This document shows, in pieces, positions 39,391-49,600 of a DNA stretch of 64,000 nucleotides. The position numbers were made by a program, and so were the translations under genes. The DNA is from Labrys okinawensis (GTDB lineage: Bacteria; Pseudomonadota; Alphaproteobacteria; Rhizobiales; Labraceae): the NCBI RefSeq assembly GCF_002982075.1, contig NZ_PUEJ01000005.1, positions 620,001 through 684,000 on the forward strand, read 5' to 3'. How positions within the stretch are numbered: position 1 is the first letter of the stretch; each line of letters begins with the position of its first letter. The notes below the pieces were generated by a model. That model searched no databases, was not told the origin of the DNA, and saw only the letters and a list, made by a program, of their open reading frames with translations.

Positions 39391-41217
39391 ATGTGCGGCA
39401 TTGTCGGTATTCTGGGTAAGGAGGCGGTTGCGTTACCCCTGGTGGACGCGCTGCGGCGCTTGGAGTATCGCGGCTATGATTCCGCCGGCATCGCCACGCT
39501 GGAAGAGGGCACCATCACGCGCCGCCGGGCCGAAGGCAAACTGCGCAATCTCGAAAGCAAGCTCGACCGCGCCCCGCTCGCAGGCCTGATCGGCATCGGC
39601 CACACGCGGTGGGCGACGCACGGCCGGCCGACCGAAGAAAACGCCCACCCGCATGCCACCGCGCGAGTCGCTGTGGTCCATAACGGCATCATCGAGAATT
39701 TTCGCGAATTGCGCGAGGAATTGAGCGCCGAAGGCGCGCGCTTCCAGAGCGAGACCGACACCGAGGTCGTGGCCCACTTGGTCACCCGCGAGCTCGAGCG
39801 CGGCCTGCCGCCGATCGAAGCGGTGCATGCCAGCCTCAGGCGCCTGCGCGGCGCCTTCTCGCTGGGCTTTCTCTTTACCGGCCAGGATGACCTCATCATC
39901 GGCGCGCGCCTGGGTTCGCCGCTGGCGATCGGTTACGGCGAGGGCGAAATGTTCCTCGGATCGGATGCCATCGCTCTGGCTCCGTTCACCAACACCATCG
40001 CCTATCTCGAGGATGGCGACAGCGTTGCCCTGACGCGCGGCTCGGCGACCATCTTCGATGCGGCCTTCAAGCGCGTTCACCGCCCGATTCAGAAATCGCA
40101 GGCGTCCGCCACCATCGTCGACAAGGGTAATCACCGGCATTTCATGGCCAAGGAGATCCATGAACAACCCGAAGTGGTTTCCCACACCCTGGCCTCTTTC
40201 GTCGACATGGTCGGCGAGACGATCCGACTGCCCGAGAATCTGCCCTTCGATTGGAAAGAACTAGGCCGTATCACCATATCGGCCTGCGGCACGGCCTCCT
40301 TCGCCGGCATGATCGCCAAATACTGGTTCGAGCGGTATGCGCGGCTTCCGGTCGAAGTCGATATCGCCTCCGAGTTCCGCTACCGCGAAGCGCCCCTCGA
40401 CAAGGGAGGGCTGTCGATCTTCGTGTCTCAATCGGGTGAGACGGCCGATACGCTCGCCGCCTTGCGCTATTGCAAGGAACAGGGGCAGCACACACTCGCC
40501 ATCGTCAATGTGCCGACTTCGACCATCGCTCGCGAGGCGTCGGTGATGGTGCGCACCCTGGCAGGCCCCGAGATCGGCGTCGCCTCCACAAAGGCCTTCA
40601 CCTGCCAGCTTGCAGCCCTGGCGGGCCTCGCCATCGGCGCCGGCAAGGCGCGTGGTGTCCTGTCAGCCGAGGAAGAAGGCGAACTCGTGCACGCGCTGAT
40701 CGAGGCGCCGCGCCTGATGTCCGAGGCACTGCGGCTGGAACACGAGATCGAGACCTTTTCCAGGGATCTCGCCAAGGCCAAGGACGTGCTCTATCTCGGC
40801 CGCGGCACCAGCTTCCCCCTTTCGCTGGAAGGCGCCTTAAAACTCAAGGAAATCAGCTACATACACGCGGAAGGTTATGCAGCAGGCGAACTCAAGCACG
40901 GCCCGATCGCCCTGATCGACGAGACCATGCCGGTGGTGGTGATCGCGCCTTTCGACGCGATCTTCGAAAAGACGGTTTCGAACATGCAGGAAGTCGCCGC
41001 GCGGGGAGGCCGCATCATCCTGATGACCGATGAAGCCGGAGCGGCAGCGGCTGCGATGACGACGCTGAAGACGATCATCCTGCCGTCGATGCCCACGATC
41101 CTGACGCCGCTGGTCTATTCCATTCCGATCCAGCTTCTCGCCTATCACACCGCTGTGATCATCGGCACCGACGTCGACCAGCCGCGCAATCTGGCCAAGA
41201 GCGTCACCGTCGAGTAG
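39391..41217 (+). CDS. glmS: glutamine-fructose-6-phosphate aminotransferase
   Basis: 608 residues. GlmS makes glucosamine-6-phosphate for peptidoglycan and lipid A. The N-terminal glutaminase starts MCGIVGILG with nucleophile Cys2, then RRLEYRGYDSAGIA and HTRWATHG. Two SIS domains follow (ISACGTASFAGMIAKYWFER; LYLGRGTSFPLSLEGALKLKEISYIHAEGYAAGELKHGPIALID), and the C-terminus ends NLAKSVTVE as usual. It is not beside glmU here. No riboswitch-like leader is apparent in the 114 bases upstream. Confidence 0.97.
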   Translation: MCGIVGILGKEAVALPLVDALRRLEYRGYDSAGIATLEEGTITRRRAEGKLRNLESKLDRAPLAGLIGIGHTRWATHGRPTEENAHPHATARVAVVHNGIIENFRELREELSAEGARFQSETDTEVVAHLVTRELERGLPPIEAVHASLRRLRGAFSLGFLFTGQDDLIIGARLGSPLAIGYGEGEMFLGSDAIALAPFTNTIAYLEDGDSVALTRGSATIFDAAFKRVHRPIQKSQASATIVDKGNHRHFMAKEIHEQPEVVSHTLASFVDMVGETIRLPENLPFDWKELGRITISACGTASFAGMIAKYWFERYARLPVEVDIASEFRYREAPLDKGGLSIFVSQSGETADTLAALRYCKEQGQHTLAIVNVPTSTIAREASVMVRTLAGPEIGVASTKAFTCQLAALAGLAIGAGKARGVLSAEEEGELVHALIEAPRLMSEALRLEHEIETFSRDLAKAKDVLYLGRGTSFPLSLEGALKLKEISYIHAEGYAAGELKHGPIALIDETMPVVVIAPFDAIFEKTVSNMQEVAARGGRIILMTDEAGAAAAAMTTLKTIILPSMPTILTPLVYSIPIQLLAYHTAVIIGTDVDQPRNLAKSVTVE

Positions 41218-41301
41218 GAATACTGACGGGTATTGCCCGATTGGACCAATTGCACAAATTTGCATCGACAGGCGGTGACAAGGGCGTGCTAGAAGCGTGA
41301 C

Positions 41302-42006
41302 ATGGTACGAGATGCGCCTCCCCACACGGTAATGCCTGCTGGCCCGCCTCAGCGGATCAGCAGATTTGGCGGCCTGCACAGCTATTTTCTCACCGGCCTT
41401 GTGGTCACCGGGCCGGTGGCGATCACGATCTACCTGATCTGGACCTTCATTCAGTGGGTTGATGGCTGGGTCAAACCGTTCATTCCCGCGCGCTACCTGC
41501 CTGAGACCTATCTTCCATTTCAGATCCCGGGCTTCGGCCTGGTCGTGGCGATCATCGGCCTTACCCTGATCGGTTTCTTCACCGCCAATCTGGTCGGCCG
41601 CACTTTGGTGCGTCTGGGTGAGAAACTGCTCGACCGTACGCCGGTGGTGCGCGGCATCTACAAGGCTCTCAAGCAGGTGTTCTCGACGATCTTCTCGCAA
41701 TCCGGCACCTCGTTCCGCAAAGTGGGATTGGTCGAGTTTCCCCAGGGGGCCTGGTCGATCGTCTTCATTTCGGCAGAGCCGAGCCCGGTGGTCGAGGCGA
41801 GGCTGCCCGGCGGCAACGGCGAAGCCTGGGTTTCGGTGTTCATGCCCTGCGCGCCCAACCCGACCACAGGATTTTTCTTCCTGCTGCCGAAGGCAAAGGT
41901 GATCGAACTGCCGATCAGCGTCGAGCAGGCCACCAAGCTGGTGATCTCGGCCGGCCTGATCCAGCCCGAGACGTTGACGGTCTCCGAGGAATTGCGGCCA
42001 AGCTGA
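41302..42006 (+). CDS. DUF502 family membrane protein
   Basis: 234 residues with two membrane helices (YFLTGLVVTGPVAITIYLIWTFIQWV and FGLVVAIIGLTLIGFFTANLVG) and a conserved GEKLLDRTPVVRGIYKALKQVFSTIF stretch, then VGLVEFPQGAWSIVFIS and CAPNPTTGFFFLLPKAKVIEL, the DUF502 pattern. Found next to recG in many alphaproteobacteria; the molecular role is unknown. It converges with the methyltransferase gene. Confidence 0.92.
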   Translation: MVRDAPPHTVMPAGPPQRISRFGGLHSYFLTGLVVTGPVAITIYLIWTFIQWVDGWVKPFIPARYLPETYLPFQIPGFGLVVAIIGLTLIGFFTANLVGRTLVRLGEKLLDRTPVVRGIYKALKQVFSTIFSQSGTSFRKVGLVEFPQGAWSIVFISAEPSPVVEARLPGGNGEAWVSVFMPCAPNPTTGFFFLLPKAKVIELPISVEQATKLVISAGLIQPETLTVSEELRPS

Positions 42007-42028
42007 GCTCGCCGATGGCGCCCTTGCT

Positions 42029-43625
42029 TCAGGCCTCGATCAGGGCGTTGTTCCAGGCCGTGTCGAGCATGGCCGCAAGGTGCTCCTGGGCACAGGCCGC
42101 GATATCGGCCTCGTCGCTGACACGCTGCCCGTTGCGCTGGAAATGGAGCGCGTCCCCTGCGGCCTTTGCCTTGAGGTGATCGAGCAGTTCGGCCCGGGTT
42201 CGCGTGCCGTCCATCACCGGCAGGACATGCTGGGCCACCACGCCGAGATCGAAATTCTCGTGGCGCCTGTTCACCGTGCGTGTTCGGCCGCTGGCGGCAT
42301 CCATGCGTGCCAGGGTGGTTGCCTTCGGCCGGTCGGCGTCGGCAGCACCGATTGCGACCGCCTCGGTCGAAACAATTGTCAGCCCAGAAAGAACTCCTTG
42401 GAGGAGGGCACCGCGAAGCTCACTTCTCTCCTGCGGCGTGAGCGTCTTCTGGTCGGCCGCCTCGATATCGGCAACCAGCTGCCGATAGTTCGAGGTCGCA
42501 GGACGCCTCGCGGCGATCAGCTGGTAGCCCTTGCGCACGACCTCAGCCCGCGTACGGATCTGCCGGCCCGAGCGGTTTTCGAAGCAGTAGGGCATGTCAG
42601 GCTCGCTCGAGGGAACCTGCGTGATATCTGCGATGAGATGCAGATCCTCGATCCGCTCCGCATCGATGTTGCGCTTGGTCGCCGCTGCCCGGGCGGGCGG
42701 GATCAGCAGCGTCTGCCGGAAGGTGCGTCCGGTCAGCACGTCGATATAGTTCTCGGTCTCGAGCAGGGTATTGCCGCCCAGCATCCTCAGGGCCTTCGCC
42801 GCTTCGGCGCCGAAGTTCTCGGGCACCATCATGTGAACATCACTCTCGCCGAGATAGGCGAGCTGATGCTGTCCGGCCGCATACATGAAGTCGTGGAACG
42901 AGCAGGGCGCATTTTCGAGCTCCAGGAACTCATGTGCGAGATAATCGTCGGAGACCTTCTGCAGCTGCCCAACCCCTTCCTTGACCGCAGCGCCATAGGG
43001 TCCCGGCGGTGTATGCTCGGCCAGGAAGCCCATGAACTCCCGCGCTTTGGCGATGCGCTCGCGCTGATTGGCGGCCTTGCCCACATGCGCCATCAGGGCA
43101 TCGCGCAGGATCTGCTTGGGCCGCCAGCCGGGCAATACGTTGAAGCTGACATAGGCGATGCCCTGGAATTCGAGAAATTTCGAGCAGATTTCCAGGATGG
43201 CGTGGCGCACCGGTTCGGGCACCCAGGAATAGACGCCATGGCAGAGGATGAAATCGAAGCGATGGCCAGGATCCGCGAAGAATGTGATGTCCTGCTGGCG
43301 CAATTCGATGTTGGTCAGGCCGATCGCCTCGATGCGCCTGCGCCCATCGGCGATCTGGATGCCGGAAAGATCGATCCCGAGAAAGCGCCCCTCGGGATAG
43401 GCGGCGGCCAGCGGAATGAGGTTGCCGCCGCTGGCGCAGCCGATTTCGAGCACGCGCATCTTGTCGAGCGAGGGCATTTCGAGGGCCGAACAGCCTGGCG
43501 ATGGCGGCGAGCCTCGCCGGATGGGTCTGGGGAAAGGCATGGGAAACATAGGGTATCTCGTCATAGCTCGCCTGGGTCCTGGCCTGGGCTTCGGCGAAGT
43601 TGGCCGGACGGGCATCGGATGTCAT
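42029..43625 (-). pseudogene. class I SAM methyltransferase, frameshifted by one extra base
   Basis: The N-terminal 47 codons from ATG 43625 (MTSDARPANFAEAQARTQ, YDEIPYVSHAFPQTHPARLAAIARLFG) lie in one frame; the rest, from LEMPSLDKMRVLEIGCASGGNLIPLA to the stop at 42029, lies in another. The break is a CCC run (43483-43485 read as GGG on plus) where one C fewer restores a single ORF of about 530 residues. The protein has a SAM-binding domain and a methyltransferase regulatory domain (PKQILRDALMAHVGK, NYIDVLTGRTFRQTLL). Whether it is decay or a sequencing error cannot be told here. Confidence 0.8.
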
Positions 43626-43684
43626 GACGATATTCCCCGGTTGAGGCTGGCATGACCTGAGAATACACACCGGCTTCCCTTACG

Positions 43685-45781
43685 CTACCCCGATCGCAGC
43701 AGGCGCACAGCTTCATCGCGCTCGAACAGATAGAGCAGGGTTCGCAGAGCCGCACCGCGCGGCGAGACGAGTTCCGGATCGCGCGCCAGCACCAGCCTGG
43801 CATCGTCATTGGCGGGAGCGAGAAGATGGCGATGGCTGTCGAGGTCGGCCACCCGGAAACCCGGCATGCCGGACTGGCGCGTCCCGAGCACGTCGCCTTC
43901 GCCGCGCAGTTTCAGATCCTCCTCGGCGATGCGGAAGCCGTCCTCCGTCTCGCGCATGATCTCGAGCCGCTTGCGGGAAATCTCGCCGAGCGGGCCCTTG
44001 TAGAGCAGGAGGCAGGTCGATTTGTCCGAACCGCGCCCGATGCGCCCGCGCAGCTGATGCAACTGGGCGAGGCCGAAGCGTTCGGCATGCTCCACCACCA
44101 TCACGGTGGCCTCCGGCACGTTGACGCCGACCTCGATCACGGTGGTCGACACCAGGACGCGCAAATCGCCGGCCACGAAGCGGGCCATCACCTCGTCCTT
44201 GGCCGCGCCTTTCATCTGGCCATGCAGCAGGCCGACCTTGTCCCCAAAGAGCGAAGCAAGGTGGGCGAAGCGATCTTCGGCGGCCGCGACATCCAACGTC
44301 TCGGATTCAGCGATGAGCGGACAGACCCAATAAGCCCGCGCGCCGGTCTGCAACAGGCGCCCCAGCCCGCTCACCACCTCGTCGAGCCTTTCGAGCGAGA
44401 TCAGGCGGGTGTCGACCGGCTTGCGCCCCGCCGGCTTCTCGCGAAGCTGGGAGGAGTCCATGTCGCCGAAATAGGTCAGCACCAAGCTGCGGGGGATTGG
44501 CGTGGCCGTCATCACCAGGACGTCGATGCCGGCATTCTTGCGGCTCAGGGCCAGGCGCTGATGCACGCCGAAGCGATGCTGCTCATCGACGATGGCAAGG
44601 CCGAGATCGCGAAACTCGACATCCTCCTGGAACAGGGCATGGGTGCCGACCACGATATCGATGCTGCCGTCCTTCAATGCGGCCTGCATGCGTGCTCGCT
44701 CGCGCGCCTTGTCCCGCCCGGTGATCAGGCCGATGCGCAAACCGCCGGCCTCGGCAAGCGGCTGGATGGTGGCCAGATGCTGGCGGGCCAGGATTTCGGT
44801 CGGCGCCATCAATGCCGCCTGCCGGCCGCCTTCCACCATGGTCGCCATGGCGAGCAGGGCCACCACCGTCTTGCCCGAACCGACATCGCCCTGCAGCAGC
44901 CGCAGCATCCGGGTCGGGGCCGCCATGTCGGCCCGGATGTCGGCCAATGCCGTGACCTGGCTCGCCGTGAGCTTGAAGGGCAGGGCGGCCTCGATCCGGG
45001 CCGAAATCACACCCGTTCCGGTGACGGCGAGGCCGGGCAGGGCCTTGTTTTGGGCACGCACCATGGCGAGGGCGAGCTGCGAAGCCAGGAGCTCGTCATA
45101 AGCGAGCCTCAATCGGGGCGCCGAGTCCGGCGCAATCACCTGCGGTGTCTCCGGCGCATGCAGGGCGGCCAGCGCCTCGCGGAACCCTGGCCAGCGCTGG
45201 GCCTTGAGCCACGCCGTATCCTGCCACTCGGCAAGTTCGGGGGTGCGCGCCAAAGCCTCCTGGGCAGCCTTCTGGATCTGGCGCGGATAGAGCCCCTCCG
45301 TCAGCGGGTAGACCGGCTCGACCAAGGGCAGCGATTTGAGCCCTTCCTCATCGACGATGCGGTCGGGATGCACCATCTGGCGCATGCCGTCGAACAGCTC
45401 GATCTTGCCGCTCAGCCAGCGCCTTTCGCCGACGGGCAGGGCATGTTCGATCCAGCTCGTCTGCGCGGCAAAGAAGACGAGGGTGAGATCACCCGTGTCG
45501 TCATGGACATAGACGCGATAGGGGCCTTTGCCACCGCTGGGGCGATGGCGCTCCACGACGATCTCGACCATCACCAATTCGCCGATCGGCGCATCGATCA
45601 GTTTAGGACGGCGACGGCGGTCGAGGACGCTCGCCGGCAGGTGAAACAGGGCGTCGACCACCCGTGCGCCCATCGGCTCCGCCCCGCCGAGAAGGCGGGT
45701 GAGCAGCTTCACCAGCTTCGGCCCGATCCCTGGCAGGGACGAGACGGAAGCGAATAAGGGGGTCAGAATCGCCGGACGCAT
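43685..45781 (-). CDS. recG: ATP-dependent DNA helicase RecG
   Basis: 698 residues. RecG remodels stalled replication forks and branch-migrates Holliday junctions. The wedge domain (LPGIGPKLVKLLTRLLGG, VEIVVERHRPSG) precedes Walker A LQGDVGSGKTVVALLAMA, DEQHRFGVHQR (DEAH-type), VLVMTATPIPRSL, and the C-terminal QLHQLRGRIGRGSDKSTCLLLY. ATG at 45781 starts MRPAILTPLFASV; upstream residues are not family-like. The same strand as the methyltransferase, 59 bases from it. Confidence 0.97.
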   Translation of the reverse strand: MRPAILTPLFASVSSLPGIGPKLVKLLTRLLGGAEPMGARVVDALFHLPASVLDRRRRPKLIDAPIGELVMVEIVVERHRPSGGKGPYRVYVHDDTGDLTLVFFAAQTSWIEHALPVGERRWLSGKIELFDGMRQMVHPDRIVDEEGLKSLPLVEPVYPLTEGLYPRQIQKAAQEALARTPELAEWQDTAWLKAQRWPGFREALAALHAPETPQVIAPDSAPRLRLAYDELLASQLALAMVRAQNKALPGLAVTGTGVISARIEAALPFKLTASQVTALADIRADMAAPTRMLRLLQGDVGSGKTVVALLAMATMVEGGRQAALMAPTEILARQHLATIQPLAEAGGLRIGLITGRDKARERARMQAALKDGSIDIVVGTHALFQEDVEFRDLGLAIVDEQHRFGVHQRLALSRKNAGIDVLVMTATPIPRSLVLTYFGDMDSSQLREKPAGRKPVDTRLISLERLDEVVSGLGRLLQTGARAYWVCPLIAESETLDVAAAEDRFAHLASLFGDKVGLLHGQMKGAAKDEVMARFVAGDLRVLVSTTVIEVGVNVPEATVMVVEHAERFGLAQLHQLRGRIGRGSDKSTCLLLYKGPLGEISRKRLEIMRETEDGFRIAEEDLKLRGEGDVLGTRQSGMPGFRVADLDSHRHLLAPANDDARLVLARDPELVSPRGAALRTLLYLFERDEAVRLLRSG

Positions 45782-45893
45782 GAAAGCCTCGCCCGTTGTT
45801 TTGGCCGGACAGCACGCGGGAGGCAAGCTTTGGCGCCCCGAAAGAGTGGATGGCTGTGACGACCGCAGGGCTGTTTCTTCGCTCCCTCAACGC

Positions 45894-46247
45894 TTAAAGA
45901 GGCGTGTGCTCCAAGACCCTTTTGGTGACGATCGCATGGGTGTGTTCGACATCCCTGGCGGCATAGATCAGGGTGGCGGCCTTGTCGCCGATCAGGCGCC
46001 GGAGCGCGACGACAGCCTCCTCGTTGCGCGCGAGCTCGCTTTCGTAGCGAGCCTGAAACTCCTGCCATTTGGCCGGATCGTGACCGAACCATTGCCGCAG
46101 CGCCGGGCTCGGCGCCACATCCTTGGCCCAGACGTCGATATGCGCCTCTTGCCTGGACAGGCCCCGAGGCCACAGGAGATCGACCAGAACGCGCAGGCCG
46201 TCGGTGGAACCGGGCGGATCATAGGCGCGTTTCAATCCGATCGTCAT
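45894..46247 (-). CDS. DUF488 family protein
   Basis: 117 residues. IGLKRAYDPPGSTDGLRVLVDLLWPRGLSRQEAHIDVWAKDVAPSPALRQWFGHDPAKWQEFQARYESEL is the conserved DUF488 core with VDLLWPRG and WFGHDP motifs. These small proteins are widespread with unknown function. It is on the strand of recG, 112 bases upstream, and divergent from sdhE. Confidence 0.92.
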   Translation of the reverse strand: MTIGLKRAYDPPGSTDGLRVLVDLLWPRGLSRQEAHIDVWAKDVAPSPALRQWFGHDPAKWQEFQARYESELARNEEAVVALRRLIGDKAATLIYAARDVEHTHAIVTKRVLEHTPL

Positions 46248-46370
46248 GGCGGGTCCCGTCGCCTTCCATTCTCATCTTCGGGGATTTGACCGCACGGATG
46301 ATATTTCGATCTTCCATGGTTTTCACGCGGCCCCTTACTCTCTATACAGCGTGCCAACAGGATCGAGAAC

Positions 46371-46667
46371 ATGTCCGGAACGATACGCACTTCTGAGGAA
46401 CTTGACCCGCGTCGCAGACGGATCGTCTACCGGGCCTGGCATCGCGGTTTTCGCGAGATGGACCTCATCATGGGCAGCTTCTGCGATGCCGTCATCGTCG
46501 AGCTGTCGGAACAAGAGGTCGCCGATTTCGAGACCCTCATCGATGCTCCCGATCACGAGCTCTACGCCTGGATCAGGAGTGCGGAGCCGGTGCCGGCCGA
46601 ATTCGATACGCCCGTGTTCCGGCGGCTGCGCGATTACCATTTCACCATGAAGCCGATGTTTGCATGA
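46371..46667 (+). CDS. sdhE: succinate dehydrogenase flavinylation factor SdhE
   Basis: 98 residues. SdhE promotes covalent FAD attachment to SdhA. The signature RGFREMDLIMGSF contains the RGxxE(M)D core, and TLIDAPDHELYAWIRSAEPVP is the conserved second helix region. The stop overlaps the mfd start by ATGA. The sdhE-recG-mfd neighbourhood is usual in alphaproteobacteria. Confidence 0.95.
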   Translation: MSGTIRTSEELDPRRRRIVYRAWHRGFREMDLIMGSFCDAVIVELSEQEVADFETLIDAPDHELYAWIRSAEPVPAEFDTPVFRRLRDYHFTMKPMFA

Positions 46668-49600
46668 AAGCCGCCGATCGACTCGCCGAAGTTCTGAATC
46701 GCCCCGGCGGACAACTCTTTTTCTCCAATTGCGCCGATGGCCAGGATGGCCTCGTCCTGGCCGACCTGGCACGCAAGCTGGTTGCTCAGGCCCGCGAGCG
46801 GCCGGCCGCCCTCCTGCATGTTGCGCGCGACGGCACACGCTCCGCTACCTTGGAAGCGGCCCTCCAGTTCTACGCGCCCGATATCGACGTGATCAGTTTT
46901 CCGGCATGGGACTGCCAGCCCTATGACAGGGTTTCCCCCAATGCCACCGTCGTCGCCCGGCGCATGACCGCGCTGTCGCGGCTGGCGACCACGAGGGGCG
47001 GGGACAGGCCCCGCATCGTGCTCACCACCGTCAATGCCGTGCTGCAGCGCGTGCCGTCCCGCGATCTCATCGCCGCCCAGTCGCTTTCGGCGGCTCCGGG
47101 CAACGCGGTCAACATGGACCGGCTGTCGGCGTGGCTGGAGCACAATGGCTATCTGCGCTCCTCGACGGTGCGGGAGACCGGCGAATATGCGGTGCGCGGC
47201 GGCATCCTCGATCTCTACCCGCCTGGCCTTGCCATTCCGGTGCGTCTCGACTTCTTCGGCGACACGCTGGAATCCATTCGCAGCTTCGACGTCGAGACAC
47301 AGCGCTCCCAGACCCAGTTGCGCATGCTCGACCTCGTGCCGATGAGCGAAGTCCAGCTTACCACCGAGACGATCAAGCGCTTCCGCCAGGCCTATCTTGC
47401 TGAATTCGGCGCCCAGACACGCGGCGACCCGCTCTATGAGGCGATCTCCGAAGGCCGGCGCTATGTCGGCCTCGAACATTGGCTGCCGCTATTCCACGCC
47501 AAGCTCGACACGCTGTTCGACTATCTGCCCGAGGTCCCCGTCGCGCTCGATGCACTGGCCGAGGATGCGGCCGGCGAAAGACTGGCGCAGATCAAGGACT
47601 ATTACGACGCCCGCCGCGACGTGCTGGGCAAGCCCGGCGAGAACGTGCCCTATAAGCCGCTGCCGCCGGATCGCCTCTACATCGCGCCCGAGGAATGGCG
47701 CCGCAGGCTCGACGAGGCGGCCCTGGCCCGTCTGACGCCTTTCGCGTCGCCTCCGGCGCCCGGCCGCGAAATCGTCGATTGCGGCGGCCGGCAGGGCCAT
47801 AATTTCGCAGCCGAACGCGCTGCCGAGGACGCCAACGTCTTCGACGCCGTCGTCCGCCACATTCGTGCCCTGCAGGCCAATGGCCAACGAGTCATCGTGG
47901 CGGGCTGGACCGACGGCTCGCGCGAAAGGCTCGGCGCAGTGCTTGCCGATCACGGCCTTACCCAAGCCAAGCCGGTTCCCGACTTCGCCCGTGCCCTGGC
48001 CTTGCCGAAAAGCGAGATCGCCCTCGGCGTATTGCCGCTGGAGACAGGCTTCGAGACTGCCGACCTGGCCATCATCTCCGAGCAGGACGTTCTCGGCGAC
48101 CGTCTGGTGCGCCGCACGTCCAAGCGCAAGCGTGCCCAGAATTTCCTGACCGAGATCGGCACGCTCTCGCCCGGCGACATCGTCGTGCATGTCGAGCACG
48201 GCATCGGGCGCTTCGTCGGCCTGCAGACGGTGACCGCCGTGGGCGCGCCGCATGACTGCCTCGAAATCCACTATGCGGGCGGCGACAAGCTGTTCCTGCC
48301 GGTGGAGAACCTGGAGCTGCTGTCCCGCTACGGCTCGGAAGACGCCGAAGCCCAGCTCGACAAGCTTGGCGGCCGCGGCTGGCAGGAACGCAAGGCGCGC
48401 ATGAAGAAGCGCATCCGCGAAATGGCGGGTGAGCTGATCAAGATCGCCGCCGCACGCGCACTGCGCGAGGCGCCGAAGCTGATCCCCGCGCAAGGCATCT
48501 ATGACGAGTTCGCCGCGCGCTTCCCCTATAGCGAGACCGAGGACCAGCAATTCGCCATCGACTCGGTGCTCGAGGATCTCGCTTCCGGCCGTCCGATGGA
48601 TCGCCTGGTCTGCGGCGACGTCGGCTTCGGCAAGACGGAAGTGGCCCTGCGCGCCGCCTTTGCTTGCGCGATGACGGGCAGGCAGGTTGCCGTCGTGGTG
48701 CCCACCACGCTGCTCGCGCGCCAGCACGCCAAGACCTTCGCCGACCGCTTCAAGGGACTTCCCGTCAAGGTCGCGCAGCTCTCCCGCTTCGTGCCGGCGG
48801 ACGAGGCCCGCAAGACCAAGGCAGGCCTGGTCTCCGGCGATGTCGATATCGTGGTCGGCACCCATGCCCTGCTGGCCAAGACCATCGCCTTCCGCGATCT
48901 CGGCCTGCTCATCATCGACGAGGAACAGCATTTCGGCGTGGCCCACAAGGAGCGCCTCAAGCAGCTGCGCTCCGAGGTGCATGTGCTCACCCTCTCGGCG
49001 ACGCCGATCCCGCGCACCTTGCAGCTCGCCCTCACGGGCGTGCGCGAATTGTCGATCATCGCCACGCCGCCCGTCGACCGCCTGGCGGTGCGCACCTTCG
49101 TCACGCCATTCGATCCGGTGGTGCTGCGCGAGGCGCTGATGCGCGAGCGCTACCGAGGCGGCCAGAGTTTCTTCGTGGTGCCGCGCATCGAGGACATCGC
49201 GGACGCCAAGGCCTTCCTCGACGAATATGCGCCGGAGGCCAAGGTCGCCATCGGCCACGGCCAGATGGCTGCCGGCCAGCTGGAAGACGTGATGACGGCC
49301 TTCTATGAAGGCAAATACGACATCCTGCTTTCGACGACGATCGTCGAATCCGGCCTCGACATTCCTACCGCCAACACGTTGATCGTCTGGCGGGCCGATA
49401 TGTTCGGCCTCGCTCAGCTCTACCAGCTGCGCGGGCGTGTCGGACGTTCGAAGACAAGGGCCTATGCCCTGTTCACCCTGCCGGCCAACCGCACGATCAC
49501 GCCGGGCGCCGAGCGCCGGCTCAAGGTGCTGCAGTCGCTGGACACGCTGGGCGCGGGCTTCCAGCTCGCCTCGCACGATCTCGACATTCGCGGCGCCGGC

